Shown: positions 1 through 6,133, counted from the stretch's first letter. The stretch: 6,133 nt of DNA from Candidatus Vogelbacteria bacterium (GCA_903825615.1 CAIKBK010000062.1:1-6133), one strand, 5' to 3'. Numbers and translations: made by a program. Notes: generated from the letters alone by a model not told the origin.

Positions 1-674
1 AGGATCTCGTCAATCTTGTCGTCCACCATCTTCAAATTCACAATCTCGCGACTACCCGGCAACATTATCTCCACCGAATTGCCAATGGCGCGGAAGGTGC
101 CCGGGGTAAGGTCGGCATTGGTGCGGTCATAATAAAGACTGATTAATTTCTCAATGATTTCTTGACGGGTATATTTATCGCCCACCAAGAGGCGCGCAAA
201 ACTCTTGGCGTATTCCTCTGGACTACCCAGGCCATAGATACACGACACTGACGCGACAATAATCACGTCGCGTCTGGTCAATAGCGCCTCCGTTGAAGCG
301 TGACGGAGGCGCTCAATTTCTTCATTAATGCTCGCATCTTTCTCAATATAAGTATCCGAGTGTGCAATATAAGCCTCAGGTTGATAATAATCATAATAAG
401 AGACAAAATAATGCACGGCGTGGTCGGGGAAAAAGTCGCGATATTCTTGCGCGAGTTGCGCGGCGAGCGTCTTGTTGTGGGCTATCACCAAGACCGGCTT
501 GTTATAAGTCTCAATCACATTGGCCATAGTAAAAGTCTTGCCCGAACCCGTCACACCCAAAAGGGTCTGGTGTTTAAGACCCTTCTTAAGCCCCTTCGCC
601 AGAGACTCTATCGCCTTAGGCTGATCCCCCGCCGGCGCAAATTTAGATTGTAAATTAAAAATTTTACTTGACAT
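1..674 (-). CDS. uvrB: UvrABC excinuclease subunit B, N-terminal 224 residues (3' end beyond the window)
   Basis: UvrB is the damage-verifying, helicase-fold ATPase of nucleotide excision repair; it is loaded by UvrA and then recruits UvrC. Translation from the ATG at 672-674 gives [20 protein letters not shown] and runs open to the left edge. Visible motifs are Walker A GVTGSGKT (residues 40-47), the HNKTLAAQL motif (66-74), and the DNA-clamping beta-hairpin region around [10 protein letters not shown] (93-102) with its following [27 protein letters not shown] comes next (about 134-150), leading into domain 2, which contacts UvrA. About one third of a usual UvrB of 650-700 residues is present; the helicase motifs of domain 3 and the UvrC-binding C-terminus are outside the window. 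No Shine-Dalgarno sequence precedes the ATG, so the start may be leaderless or SD-independent. A terminator-like hairpin lies just upstream, so it is probably transcribed apart from tgt. Confidence 0.97.
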   Translation of the reverse strand, partial: MSSKIFNLQSKFAPAGDQPKAIESLAKGLKKGLKHQTLLGVTGSGKTFTMANVIETYNKPVLVIAHNKTLAAQLAQEYRDFFPDHAVHYFVSYYDYYQPEAYIAHSDTYIEKDASINEEIERLRHASTEALLTRRDVIIVASVSCIYGLGSPEEYAKSFARLLVGDKYTRQEIIEKLISLYYDRTNADLTPGTFRAIGNSVEIMLPGSREIVNLKMVDDKIDEI

Positions 675-704
675 AAACACGAGTATGTTATCACAAATTC
701 CCCC

Positions 705-735
705 AAAACAAAAACCGCCAGACTGCGCGGTTCTT
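705..735 (-). terminator. Probable rho-independent terminator after the 53-aa ORF
   Basis: On the minus strand, AACCGC (732-727) pairs with GCGGTT (718-713) across an 8-base loop. The stem can extend to 9 pairs with one G-U, and it runs into the T-rich tract TTTGTTTT (712-705). It lies 20 bases past the stop of the small ORF and about 30 bases before uvrB, the expected place to end the tgt unit. Two other hairpins lie just upstream: a 6-bp stem at 748-762 that holds the stop codon, and a 6-bp GC stem at 724-742 that overlaps this one. Confidence 0.6.
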
Positions 736-754
736 GCGCGCAACCTGACGGCTA

Positions 755-916
755 TCAGCCGTTAAGAGGTAAACGTCTGGGCTGCTTACTAAGAGCCTTT
801 GTGACCGCCTCCTCTTCAGACTCCCTGATAAGACCCTCGAGACGCTCCACTTTTGAGGGATCTATTCCACAAAGAGAAGCTAGCATCGCAATATACTGAC
901 TTAAATCCTGTTTCAT
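755..916 (-). CDS. Hypothetical 53-residue protein coupled to tgt
   Basis: The ATG at 914-916 opens a 53-codon frame ending in TGA at 755-757. The protein begins [20 protein letters not shown] and ends QPRRLPLNG. It appears soluble and mostly helical: a hydrophobic N-terminal half, an acidic run RESEEEA (about 31-37), then a basic tail; there is no signal peptide or membrane segment. The main support for it being a real gene is a near-perfect ribosome binding site (AAGGAGGTGG, 923-932) at good spacing. It starts three bases after the tgt stop, so reinitiation or coupling is likely, and a probable terminator follows. I do not recognise a family and assign no function. It could instead be a displaced remnant of the missing tgt C-terminal end, but the sequence does not resemble the usual Tgt tail. 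Confidence 0.6.
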   Translation of the reverse strand: MKQDLSQYIAMLASLCGIDPSKVERLEGLIRESEEEAVTKALSKQPRRLPLNG

Positions 917-919
917 TCC

Positions 920-2197
920 TTACCACCTCCTTCCTGTTCCTCCCTCTAGTATATCACGACGAATTTGTTCTGTCAAATTGATGAGAAAATAAAGATTATG
1001 CACCGAGGCTAGGGTACCGGCGAGCATCTCCTTGGCGCGGAAGAGGTGGGCCAAGTAAGCACGAGTGTAGTTTTGACAAGTATAACAACCGCAACCCTCT
1101 TCAATCGGCGTGAAGTCTTCTCTATATTTACTATTTAAAATATTAAGGCGACCTGATTTAGTGATTAGGGTACCGTTACGCGCCATGCGGGTGGGCGTGA
1201 CACAGTCGAAGGTGTCGGCGCCATTCTTAATCCCCTCCACAATATCCTCCGGTTCGCCAATGCCAAGCAAGTGACGGGGCTTGTCTTCGGGCAGTATCGC
1301 CGAGACCCAACCCACGGCTGTGCCCATATCTTCTTTATTAAACGAACCGCCAATACCGAAGCCGTCGAAGTCCATCGCGCCAATTACTCGCGCTGATTCC
1401 TCACGCAAATCTTGATGGCGCCCACCTTGAACAATACCAAACAAAGCAGGAGCTGGAGCTTGCTTATCAAAAAGTCTGGCCGAAGTCGCAGACTGAGGAG
1501 ATCCGAGGACTTTTTTAGAAGCAAGCTCTTGCTCCTGGTTTAATTTTTTATGTTCTTCTAAACTTCTTTTAGCCCAGCGGTGTGTGCGCTCCATCGCTTG
1601 CTTCTGGTAATCATAATCGGCCGAGGGCGAAGTGCATTCGTCAAAAGCAAAAATAATATCCGCGCCTAAGTTATGTTGAATTTGCATTGAGCGCTCGGGA
1701 GTGAAGCGATGTTCCGAGCCATCAATATGTGATTTAAAAGTTACACCATCTTCATCGATCTTGGCGAGCTTCTGGCTGTGCGAAGTCGGACTTCCGGGCT
1801 CCTCGAAGTCCGACTTCGCACAGTCCTCAATCTTCTGCACGCCCTCCTTAGCAAATTTAGACACGCCGCCTTCACCAAAGGCCGCACCAAGCGAGAAGAC
1901 TTGGAAGCCACCTGAGTCGGTCATCATCGGTCCCGGCCAATTCATAAAATTATGGAGGCCACCAGCCTTCGCCACTAGCTCATCACCCGGCTGTAAGTAG
2001 AGATGATAAGTATTCGCGAGCACCACCTGAGCGCCGAGGCTGTTTACCATTTCTGGAGTTAAAGCTTTAACAGTCGCTTTAGTCCCCACAGTCACAAAAG
2101 CGGGGGTCTTAATTTCCCCATGCGGTGTCGTGATAACCCCGGCCCTGCCTAAGCGCCCTGGAATCTTCTTCTCAATTTTAAAGCCAAATTCTTTCAC
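920..2197 (-). CDS. tgt: tRNA-guanine transglycosylase (queuine tRNA-ribosyltransferase) with two palindrome-encoded insertions
   Basis: Tgt swaps guanine 34 of tRNA Asp, Asn, His and Tyr for preQ1 on the way to queuosine. I chose the GTG at 2195-2197 (425 residues; AGGA 3 bases upstream). The frame stays open to a GTG at 2242, but that codon lies inside the preceding terminator hairpin. Numbered from 2197, family features are GRLGRAGVITTPHG (14-27), catalytic MTDSGGFQ (Asp94), the AFDEC motif (Asp186), FGIVQGG, nucleophile motif FDCVTPTR (Asp331), and zinc ligands CGCYTC (Cys369, Cys371, Cys374) plus His400. All key residues are intact. Bacterial Tgt is usually about 370-380 residues; most of the excess is two insertions at about 126-141 and 221-250, each encoded by an inverted repeat. 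The C-terminus stops at LEGGTGRRW, about 20 residues earlier than the E. coli protein as I recall it. It is probably active. Confidence 0.95.
   Translation of the reverse strand: MKEFGFKIEKKIPGRLGRAGVITTPHGEIKTPAFVTVGTKATVKALTPEMVNSLGAQVVLANTYHLYLQPGDELVAKAGGLHNFMNWPGPMMTDSGGFQVFSLGAAFGEGGVSKFAKEGVQKIEDCAKSDFEEPGSPTSHSQKLAKIDEDGVTFKSHIDGSEHRFTPERSMQIQHNLGADIIFAFDECTSPSADYDYQKQAMERTHRWAKRSLEEHKKLNQEQELASKKVLGSPQSATSARLFDKQAPAPALFGIVQGGRHQDLREESARVIGAMDFDGFGIGGSFNKEDMGTAVGWVSAILPEDKPRHLLGIGEPEDIVEGIKNGADTFDCVTPTRMARNGTLITKSGRLNILNSKYREDFTPIEEGCGCYTCQNYTRAYLAHLFRAKEMLAGTLASVHNLYFLINLTEQIRRDILEGGTGRRW
923..932 (-). promoter_or_regulatory. Strong Shine-Dalgarno site for the 53-aa ORF, inside the tgt 3' end
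   Basis: The minus strand reads AAGGAGGTGG, with AGGAGG ending nine bases before the ATG at 916. It encodes the last residues of Tgt (GRRW). No comparable site precedes uvrB or the dehydrogenase gene, and tgt has only a short AGGA, so this one stands out and fixes the small ORF's start. Confidence 0.7.
1447..1537. repeat. Large imperfect palindromic element inside tgt (element C)
   Basis: Arms 1448-1476 and 1508-1536 match as reverse complements at 25 of 29 positions, with a further C-G pair at 1447/1537. The 31-base centre contains its own 6-bp hairpin (AGTCTG 1474-1479 with CAGACT 1489-1494). Each arm carries AGCAAG or CTTGCT words able to form sub-hairpins. It translates in frame as about 30 extra Tgt residues, QEQELASKKV to QAPAP, between the HRWAKRS helix and the ALFGIVQGG strand, where other Tgts have a short loop. 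It shares CGAAGTCG and a GAGGAG-type core with element A. Confidence 0.75.
1776..1823. repeat. Perfect 19-bp inverted repeat inserted in frame in tgt (element A)
   Basis: CTGTGCGAAGTCGGACTTC (1776-1794) is an exact reverse complement of 1805-1823, around the 10-base loop CGGGCTCCTC. The whole unit is 48 bp, 16 codons, and encodes about CAKSDFEEPGSPTSHS on the Tgt strand, between the FSLG motif region and GVTFKSHIDG. Nothing comparable sits there in E. coli Tgt. In the mRNA it would form a very stable hairpin within the coding region. It resembles in style, not demonstrably in descent, the Rickettsia palindromic elements that insert in frame into genes. Confidence 0.85.
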
Positions 2198-2224
2198 AAT
2201 TCCTATCTTAACATAATTTTTTAG

Positions 2225-2278
2225 TATAAAAATAAAGAGCACCTACGATTTACCTGGAATGGTAAACTTTCAGTGCTC
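2225..2278 (-). terminator. Hairpin plus T-tract ending the RNA gene upstream of tgt
   Basis: On the minus strand GAGCAC (2278-2273) pairs with GTGCTC (2242-2237). Inside, after a 5/5 internal loop, GTTTACC (2267-2261) pairs with GGTAAAT (2254-2248) around a 6-base loop. TTTATTTTTATA follows directly (2236-2225). It ends 27 bases before the chosen tgt start, so it either terminates an independent RNA or serves as an attenuator for tgt. Confidence 0.72.
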
Positions 2279-2642
2279 ATACTTTCTTGGTTAGCCTTAA
2301 TTGCTTCTCTCCTAGGATCAAAACAATCAGTGGGCTGGGGGAACACAGATACTGCTTCAGTAGGGAAACGGCTTCATCCGAATCCCAAGTTGTTATGGCC
2401 ATCACGGCCTACCCATAAACTCAAGGAAATAAGACGACACCCCTCCTCGTTCGGGGATCGGATCGTCCCGCTAGCTCCCGGCTAGCTTTGTCTTACCGAC
2501 TTGCTTGTCTGCCCCTTGGGGGCTTTTTGGGGTTCCAACTTGCCAACTTGTCCACACCTAGAGCTTTACCTAGGAAACCCTAGTGCAGACTCTTACTATG
2601 GACACAGCTTGCTCCTCCAAACTTCAAGGATCAACTGTGTCT
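2225..2642 (-). ncRNA. Unidentified structured RNA of about 415 nt (independent ncRNA or long tgt leader)
   Basis: This otherwise gene-free stretch lies between a strong promoter and a terminator. Predicted transcription starts near 2641-2642, exactly at a 5' hairpin (GACACAG 2641-2635 with CTGTGTC 2607-2601). In transcript order I also see GTCTGCAC/GTGTGGAC (2590-2583 with 2557-2550) enclosing CTAGG/CCTAG, and tandem CAAGTTGG repeats (2550-2535). GCCCC/GGGGC follows (2523-2511), then GCTAGC/GCTAGC (2486-2470) and GACGA/TCGTC enclosing CCCC/GGGG (2467-2433). Next come TTATGG/CCATAA (2418-2393), TACTG/CAGTA (2362-2350), ATTGTTT/AAGCAAT (2327-2300) and the terminator stem. A CAACTTG at 2392-2386 could pair with the CAAGTTG repeats as a long-range or pseudoknot contact. 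I found none of the hallmark RNase P (P4), tmRNA (tag ORF, T-arm) or SRP domain IV motifs. The 70-codon frame on the opposite strand starts in the terminator hairpin and looks spurious. Confidence 0.6.
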
Positions 2643-2648
2643 AATTTC

Positions 2649-2676
2649 AGTATAGCATACCCACAGAGTTTGTCAA
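2649..2676 (-). promoter_or_regulatory. Near-consensus sigma70-type promoter of the structured RNA
   Basis: The minus strand has -35 TTGACA (2676-2671), a 16-base spacer, and -10 TATACT (2654-2649) preceded by TGC, an extended -10. The start point would be about 2641-2642. It is much the best promoter-like sequence I noticed in the window and points into the region with no protein gene. Confidence 0.75.
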
Positions 2677-2686
2677 GTACTTTATA

Positions 2687-2724
2687 CCCGCCCAGACCTT
2701 GGGCTCTCCTCAGGTCTGGGCGGG
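2687..2724. repeat. 13-bp perfect inverted repeat between the dehydrogenase gene and the RNA promoter (element B)
   Basis: CCCGCCCAGACCT (2687-2699) is exactly repeated in reverse complement at 2712-2724, with the 12-base loop TGGGCTCTCCTC. It lacks a T-tract on either strand, so it is not a standard intrinsic terminator, although it could block or protect the 3' end of the ppsA-dehydrogenase message. Its loop nearly matches that of element A in tgt (CGGGCTCCTC), so it may belong to the same palindromic family. It sits 10 bases upstream of the -35 box at 2671-2676. Confidence 0.7.
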
Positions 2725-2772
2725 AGTAGTAGTATAGATTAAAATAGGGCTAAAAATAAGGGTTATTTGACA

Positions 2773-3777
2773 CTATTTAACTATATTCACTGGTTTGCCA
2801 GCGACAAAACTCTTAATATTCTCAATCGTGGTATTTAAGATACGTTGCAGAGCCTCCCAAGTATTGAAGGCATTATGCGGAGTAATAATGACATTGGGCA
2901 TATCTATCAACAAATGATTCTCGAGAACCGTCTTCAAGTTGTGCTCGCCCGGATGCGCGCTGGTTAAGAAATTAAGTTCATCTTTAACTACCCCCTCTTC
3001 CTCTAAGACATCAAGACCAGCCCCAGCCAAGTGACCTGCCTTCAAGCTCTTAAGCAAGGCTTCGGTATCGACAATGGCACCCCGCGCTGTGTTAATTAGG
3101 TAAGCGCCTTTTTTCATCCTAGCGAGAGTGTCAGTATTTATTAGATGGTGATTCTCGGGCACATAAGGCACATGGAGAGTAACGACATCGGCTTGCGCCA
3201 AGACTTCTTCAAACGGCAAATATTTATAGTTCATCTTGGTCGCATAGGCCTCATCAGGGAATTTATCAAAAGCGATAATATTCATATTGAAACCTGTGGC
3301 AATCTCAATAACATTCTTGCCAATCTTACCGGTACCTACTACCCCTAAAGTCTTACCCTTGAGATCAAAACCACGCAGGCCAATAAGACTGAAGCTCCCT
3401 GTCTCCTTGATCCGATCGTTACTCTCCGCTACCTTGCGCGAGAGATTAAGTAATAGAGCAAAAGTATATTCGGCCACGGTGTCTTCACCATAACTTGGCA
3501 CATTGGCCACTACCACTCCATGGGCTTGGCAAGCCGAGGTATCAACATGATCATAGCCAGTCGAACGAGTCGCAACCATTTTGAGATTGGGAAAATGAGC
3601 GAGAACTGACTCGCCAATAATTGAGTCAACAAAAACGGAGATAATATCCGCACTATTATCAGCGGGAAGTTTGGTCTCGTCTAACGGCCCGTCTATTATT
3701 ACCACTTCATCCCCCAAAGCAAGCTTCTCTATATACTTCTTCTCCCACGCTTCTAATTCAAAAAAGAAAATTTTCAT
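2773..3777 (-). CDS. D-isomer-specific 2-hydroxyacid dehydrogenase, D-lactate dehydrogenase-like
   Basis: This cytosolic NAD-dependent enzyme interconverts a 2-oxoacid and the D-2-hydroxyacid, most likely pyruvate and D-lactate. The 334-residue protein is full length for the family. The split substrate domain opens MKIFFFELEAWEKKY and includes ATRSTGYDHVDT (69-80) and NVPSYGEDTVAEYTFALLL (92-110). The Rossmann fold has GTGKIG (148-153), with Asp171 at the end of the second strand pointing to NAD rather than NADP. The catalytic set is Arg232 (NTARGAIVD), Glu261 (LDVLEEE) and His301 (TPHNAFNT). The stretch between Glu261 and His301 is longer than in phosphoglycerate dehydrogenase, as in D-lactate dehydrogenases. 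The ATG at 3777 follows the ppsA stop by 11 bases with no Shine-Dalgarno sequence, suggesting translational coupling in a ppsA operon. Exact substrate is inferred, so no symbol is given. Confidence 0.92.
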   Translation of the reverse strand: MKIFFFELEAWEKKYIEKLALGDEVVIIDGPLDETKLPADNSADIISVFVDSIIGESVLAHFPNLKMVATRSTGYDHVDTSACQAHGVVVANVPSYGEDTVAEYTFALLLNLSRKVAESNDRIKETGSFSLIGLRGFDLKGKTLGVVGTGKIGKNVIEIATGFNMNIIAFDKFPDEAYATKMNYKYLPFEEVLAQADVVTLHVPYVPENHHLINTDTLARMKKGAYLINTARGAIVDTEALLKSLKAGHLAGAGLDVLEEEGVVKDELNFLTSAHPGEHNLKTVLENHLLIDMPNVIITPHNAFNTWEALQRILNTTIENIKSFVAGKPVNIVK

Positions 3778-3788
3778 TTTAATTTTGT

Positions 3789-6133
3789 TTATTTCGGATA
3801 TTTTTTCTCCGCGGCTTCGATGATTGATAAAGTTTTGATAACAGAGTCCGGCGAGAGGGAGATACTGCCAATCCCTGCCTTAACCAAGAAGTCGGCAAAC
3901 TCAGGATAATCGGATGGAGCTTGGCCACAGATACCGATATATTTGTTTTGGTCGTTACAGGCCTTAATCGCCACCTCAATCATCTTCTTGACGGCGGGAT
4001 GATTCTCATTGGCAATATGATTGATAAGGTTGGAGTCACGATCAAGACCCAAGGTCAACTGAGCTAAGTCGTTCGAGCCAATCGACATACCGTCAAAAAC
4101 CTCTAAAAACTCATTGGCTTCGACAACGTTCGACGGAATCTCACACATCACATAAACCTTAAGCGTGGGATCAGCTTGACGATCCAAACCGGCCTCCTCC
4201 ATAATCGCAATGACTTGCTTGGCTTCTTCAACGGTACGACAGAAAGGAATCATCGGCACAATATTAGTGAGACCCATCTCGGTGCGCACCTTATACATGG
4301 CTCGGCACTCGAGAGCAAAAGCGCGGCGGAACTTGGGATCATAGTAACGCGAAGCGCCACGCCAGCCAATCATTGGATTCTCCTCATGGGGCTCATAGAG
4401 ATCACCACCAATCAAGGTACTGTACTCATTGGTCTTGAAATCGGAAAAACGAATAATAACCTCGCCTGGGTAGAAGGTCGAAGCAATCATGGCAATACCT
4501 TCGGCTAGTTCGCCAACATAGTAATCAGTCTTACTGCCATATTCAATTGTTAATTCATCGATGGCCTTAACTGCCTTCTTCGCGCGCGGATCCTTGCTCT
4601 TCTTGATAATCTTATAATCAAGCAGGGCATTGGGGTGAACCTTGATATAAGAACTGATAATAAATTCCAGACGACCAAGACCCACACCCGAGACCGGCAA
4701 ATAGAAATTGCGGAAGGCCTCATCGGGCGAACCGATATTCAACATGACTTTGGTCTTAGTCTTAGGCAAGTGATCTAAATGATGTTCCTTTTTCTCGAAA
4801 TCTAATTTGCCTTCATAAACAATACCCTCTTTACCAGACGAGCAGTCAACCGTTACTAATTGACTATTTTTGAGAACTTTGGTGGCTTTGCCAGTACCAA
4901 CAATACAAGGGACGCCAAGCTCGCGCGAGACAATAGCAGCGTGACTAGTACGGCCACCCTTCTCGGTGATAATGGCTGAGGCAATCTTCATAATTGGTTC
5001 CCAATCTGGATCAGTAATCTCGGTCACCAGAACTTCACCCTCCTTGAAAGAGCTCATCTGTTTGGCTTCCTTGATAATATGCACGCGACCAGTGGTAATT
5101 TTGGCACCAACGGCTGTGCCCTTAATTAATTCGGTGCCTTTTTCCTTGAGTACATATTCTTCGTAAACAGCCTTATTTTGATTAGCGTGAACAGTCTCCG
5201 GTCTGGCTTGAACAATAAATAATTCGCCTGTCTTACCGTCTCTCGCCCACTCCATATCCATCGGTTGATATTTGCCCTTCTTTTTTGAGAAATATTTCTC
5301 AATCGTCAAACCCCAAATAGCCAGCTTATTGATTTCCTCATCCTTCAAACAGAATTTATTAATCTCGGCCTTAGGGACAACAACTTTCTTGGTCCCACGT
5401 TTATCATAAATTAATTTAACATCTTTATGACCGAGAGTCTTAGATAAAATAGCATTATAACCCCGCTCCAGCGATGGCTTGAAAACAAAGAACTCATCGG
5501 GAGTTACCCGACCTAAAACAATGAATTCACCCAGGCCATAGGCGCCGTTAATTACAATAACCTTGTCAAAACCGGTTTCGGTATCAATAGTAAACATCAC
5601 GCCCGAACTGCCAATATCACTGCGCACCATCTTCTGGACGCCAACAGACAAAAGAACATCAAACATCGAAAAGCCTTTATCAACGCGATAAGAAATAGCG
5701 CGATTGGTAAAGAGCGAAGCCATACATTTGCGCACTGCCAACATCAACTCTTTATCACTATTGATATTCAAAAAAGTTTCTTGCTGGCCAGCAAAGGAAG
5801 CGCCAGGAAGATCCTCAGCCGTGGCTGATGAACGGACAGCCACATCAGTCGCCTTGGTATGGTAGTTGGAGCTTAATTTATGGTAAGCCTCAATAATCTC
5901 AGATTTAAGTTCGTCAGGCAACTCTTCTTTGATAATCATTCCACGCACCAGCGCCCCACGTTTCTGAAGATCTTTAATATTATGAGTATTCAAATCAGTA
6001 AGAACTTCTTTAATTCTTTGTTTCAAACCTGTCTTTTCCAAAAAATAGGAGTAGGCATAAGCCGTAATCGCAAAACCATTGGGAATACTAACTCCTAGCG
6101 GAACAAGATTATTAAACATTTCACCAAGGGCAG
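3789..6133 (-). CDS. ppsA: Phosphoenolpyruvate synthase (pyruvate, water dikinase), 5' end beyond the window
   Basis: PEP synthase converts pyruvate, ATP and water to PEP, AMP and phosphate through a phosphohistidine. The frame stays open to the right edge, reading ALGEM just before the Met at 6117-6119. In relatives this matches GKNAALGEM near the N-terminus, so that Met is internal and about 20 residues are missing. Numbering from it, the ATP-grasp domain (about 1-310) shows VRSSATAEDLPGASFAGQQE (95-114) and MDMEWARDGKTGELFIVQAR (287-306). The swivelling phosphohistidine domain has GGRTSHAAIVSRELGVPC with His393. The C-terminal PEP/pyruvate TIM barrel has WRGASRYYDP (586-595), GSNDLAQLTLGLDRDS (681-696) and the catalytic Cys731 in CGQAPSD. 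All domains are intact, and it ends EKKYPK with TAA at 3789-3791. In a fermentative cell lacking pyruvate kinase it might run toward pyruvate, but that is speculation. Confidence 0.97.
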   Translation of the reverse strand, partial: ALGEMFNNLVPLGVSIPNGFAITAYAYSYFLEKTGLKQRIKEVLTDLNTHNIKDLQKRGALVRGMIIKEELPDELKSEIIEAYHKLSSNYHTKATDVAVRSSATAEDLPGASFAGQQETFLNINSDKELMLAVRKCMASLFTNRAISYRVDKGFSMFDVLLSVGVQKMVRSDIGSSGVMFTIDTETGFDKVIVINGAYGLGEFIVLGRVTPDEFFVFKPSLERGYNAILSKTLGHKDVKLIYDKRGTKKVVVPKAEINKFCLKDEEINKLAIWGLTIEKYFSKKKGKYQPMDMEWARDGKTGELFIVQARPETVHANQNKAVYEEYVLKEKGTELIKGTAVGAKITTGRVHIIKEAKQMSSFKEGEVLVTEITDPDWEPIMKIASAIITEKGGRTSHAAIVSRELGVPCIVGTGKATKVLKNSQLVTVDCSSGKEGIVYEGKLDFEKKEHHLDHLPKTKTKVMLNIGSPDEAFRNFYLPVSGVGLGRLEFIISSYIKVHPNALLDYKIIKKSKDPRAKKAVKAIDELTIEYGSKTDYYVGELAEGIAMIASTFYPGEVIIRFSDFKTNEYSTLIGGDLYEPHEENPMIGWRGASRYYDPKFRRAFALECRAMYKVRTEMGLTNIVPMIPFCRTVEEAKQVIAIMEEAGLDRQADPTLKVYVMCEIPSNVVEANEFLEVFDGMSIGSNDLAQLTLGLDRDSNLINHIANENHPAVKKMIEVAIKACNDQNKYIGICGQAPSDYPEFADFLVKAGIGSISLSPDSVIKTLSIIEAAEKKYPK

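Noticed and set aside
300..653. Plus-strand 117-codon frame
   Set aside because: It is antisense to the clearly recognisable uvrB reading frame and shows no domain of its own.
2198..2242. Extended tgt N-terminus from GTG at 2242
   Set aside because: The added residues are a hydrophobic translation of the terminator and T-tract, with no ribosome binding site, and family homology begins after 2197.
2273..2485. Plus-strand 70-codon frame opposite the structured RNA
   Set aside because: It starts with GTG inside the terminator hairpin, has no ribosome binding site, resembles no family I know, and is antisense to the strong promoter-driven transcript.
2511..2528. Plus-strand hairpin GCCCC/GGGGC followed by TTTTT, looking like a plus-strand terminator
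   Set aside because: No plus-strand gene or promoter that I can support leads into it, and the same stem fits as an internal helix of the minus-strand RNA.
2225..2642. RNase P RNA, tmRNA, SRP RNA, group II intron or T-box identity for the structured region
   Set aside because: The conserved P4 strands, tag frame with T-arm, SRP domain IV GGAAGCA-type core, intron domain V and T-box sequence were each sought by eye and not found.
2687..2724. Element B as an intrinsic terminator of the dehydrogenase operon
   Set aside because: The GC stem is strong but no T-tract follows on either strand; it is followed by TATAAAG on the minus strand.

Overview
All genes in this window read on the minus strand, so biological order runs from the right edge to the left. 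Four protein genes are recognisable: ppsA (5' end outside the window), a D-lactate-dehydrogenase-type 2-hydroxyacid dehydrogenase, tgt, and uvrB (3' end outside the window). A 53-residue ORF too short for ordinary gene calling lies between tgt and uvrB. A gene-poor stretch of about 530 bases between the dehydrogenase and tgt looks like a structured non-coding RNA gene with its own promoter and terminator. The protein sequences, the compact same-strand layout, the moderate GC content and the start regions without Shine-Dalgarno sequences suggest a Patescibacteria/CPR (Parcubacteria-like) genome. That placement is inference from family resemblance; no 16S rRNA or marker set is present.

Right part (2773-6133): ppsA and the dehydrogenase are 11 bases apart and probably co-transcribed. 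Both act at the pyruvate node: pyruvate/PEP interconversion, and pyruvate/D-lactate or a related 2-oxoacid reduction.

Middle (2225-2724): a 13-bp GC-rich inverted repeat is followed by a near-consensus promoter (TTGACA, 16-bp spacer, TATACT with extended TG). Then come about 415 bases rich in hairpins and lacking a convincing ORF, ending in a hairpin plus T-tract just before tgt. I could not assign this RNA to a known family.

Left part (1-2197): tgt (queuosine tRNA modification) carries two palindromic insertions inside its reading frame, one a perfect 19-bp inverted repeat of exactly 48 bp. Their hairpin-apex sequence resembles that of the intergenic 13-bp repeat, suggesting a small family of mobile palindromic elements able to sit in coding DNA. 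The tgt C-terminus is short and ends in the strong ribosome binding site of the 53-aa ORF. A terminator then separates this unit from uvrB (excision repair).
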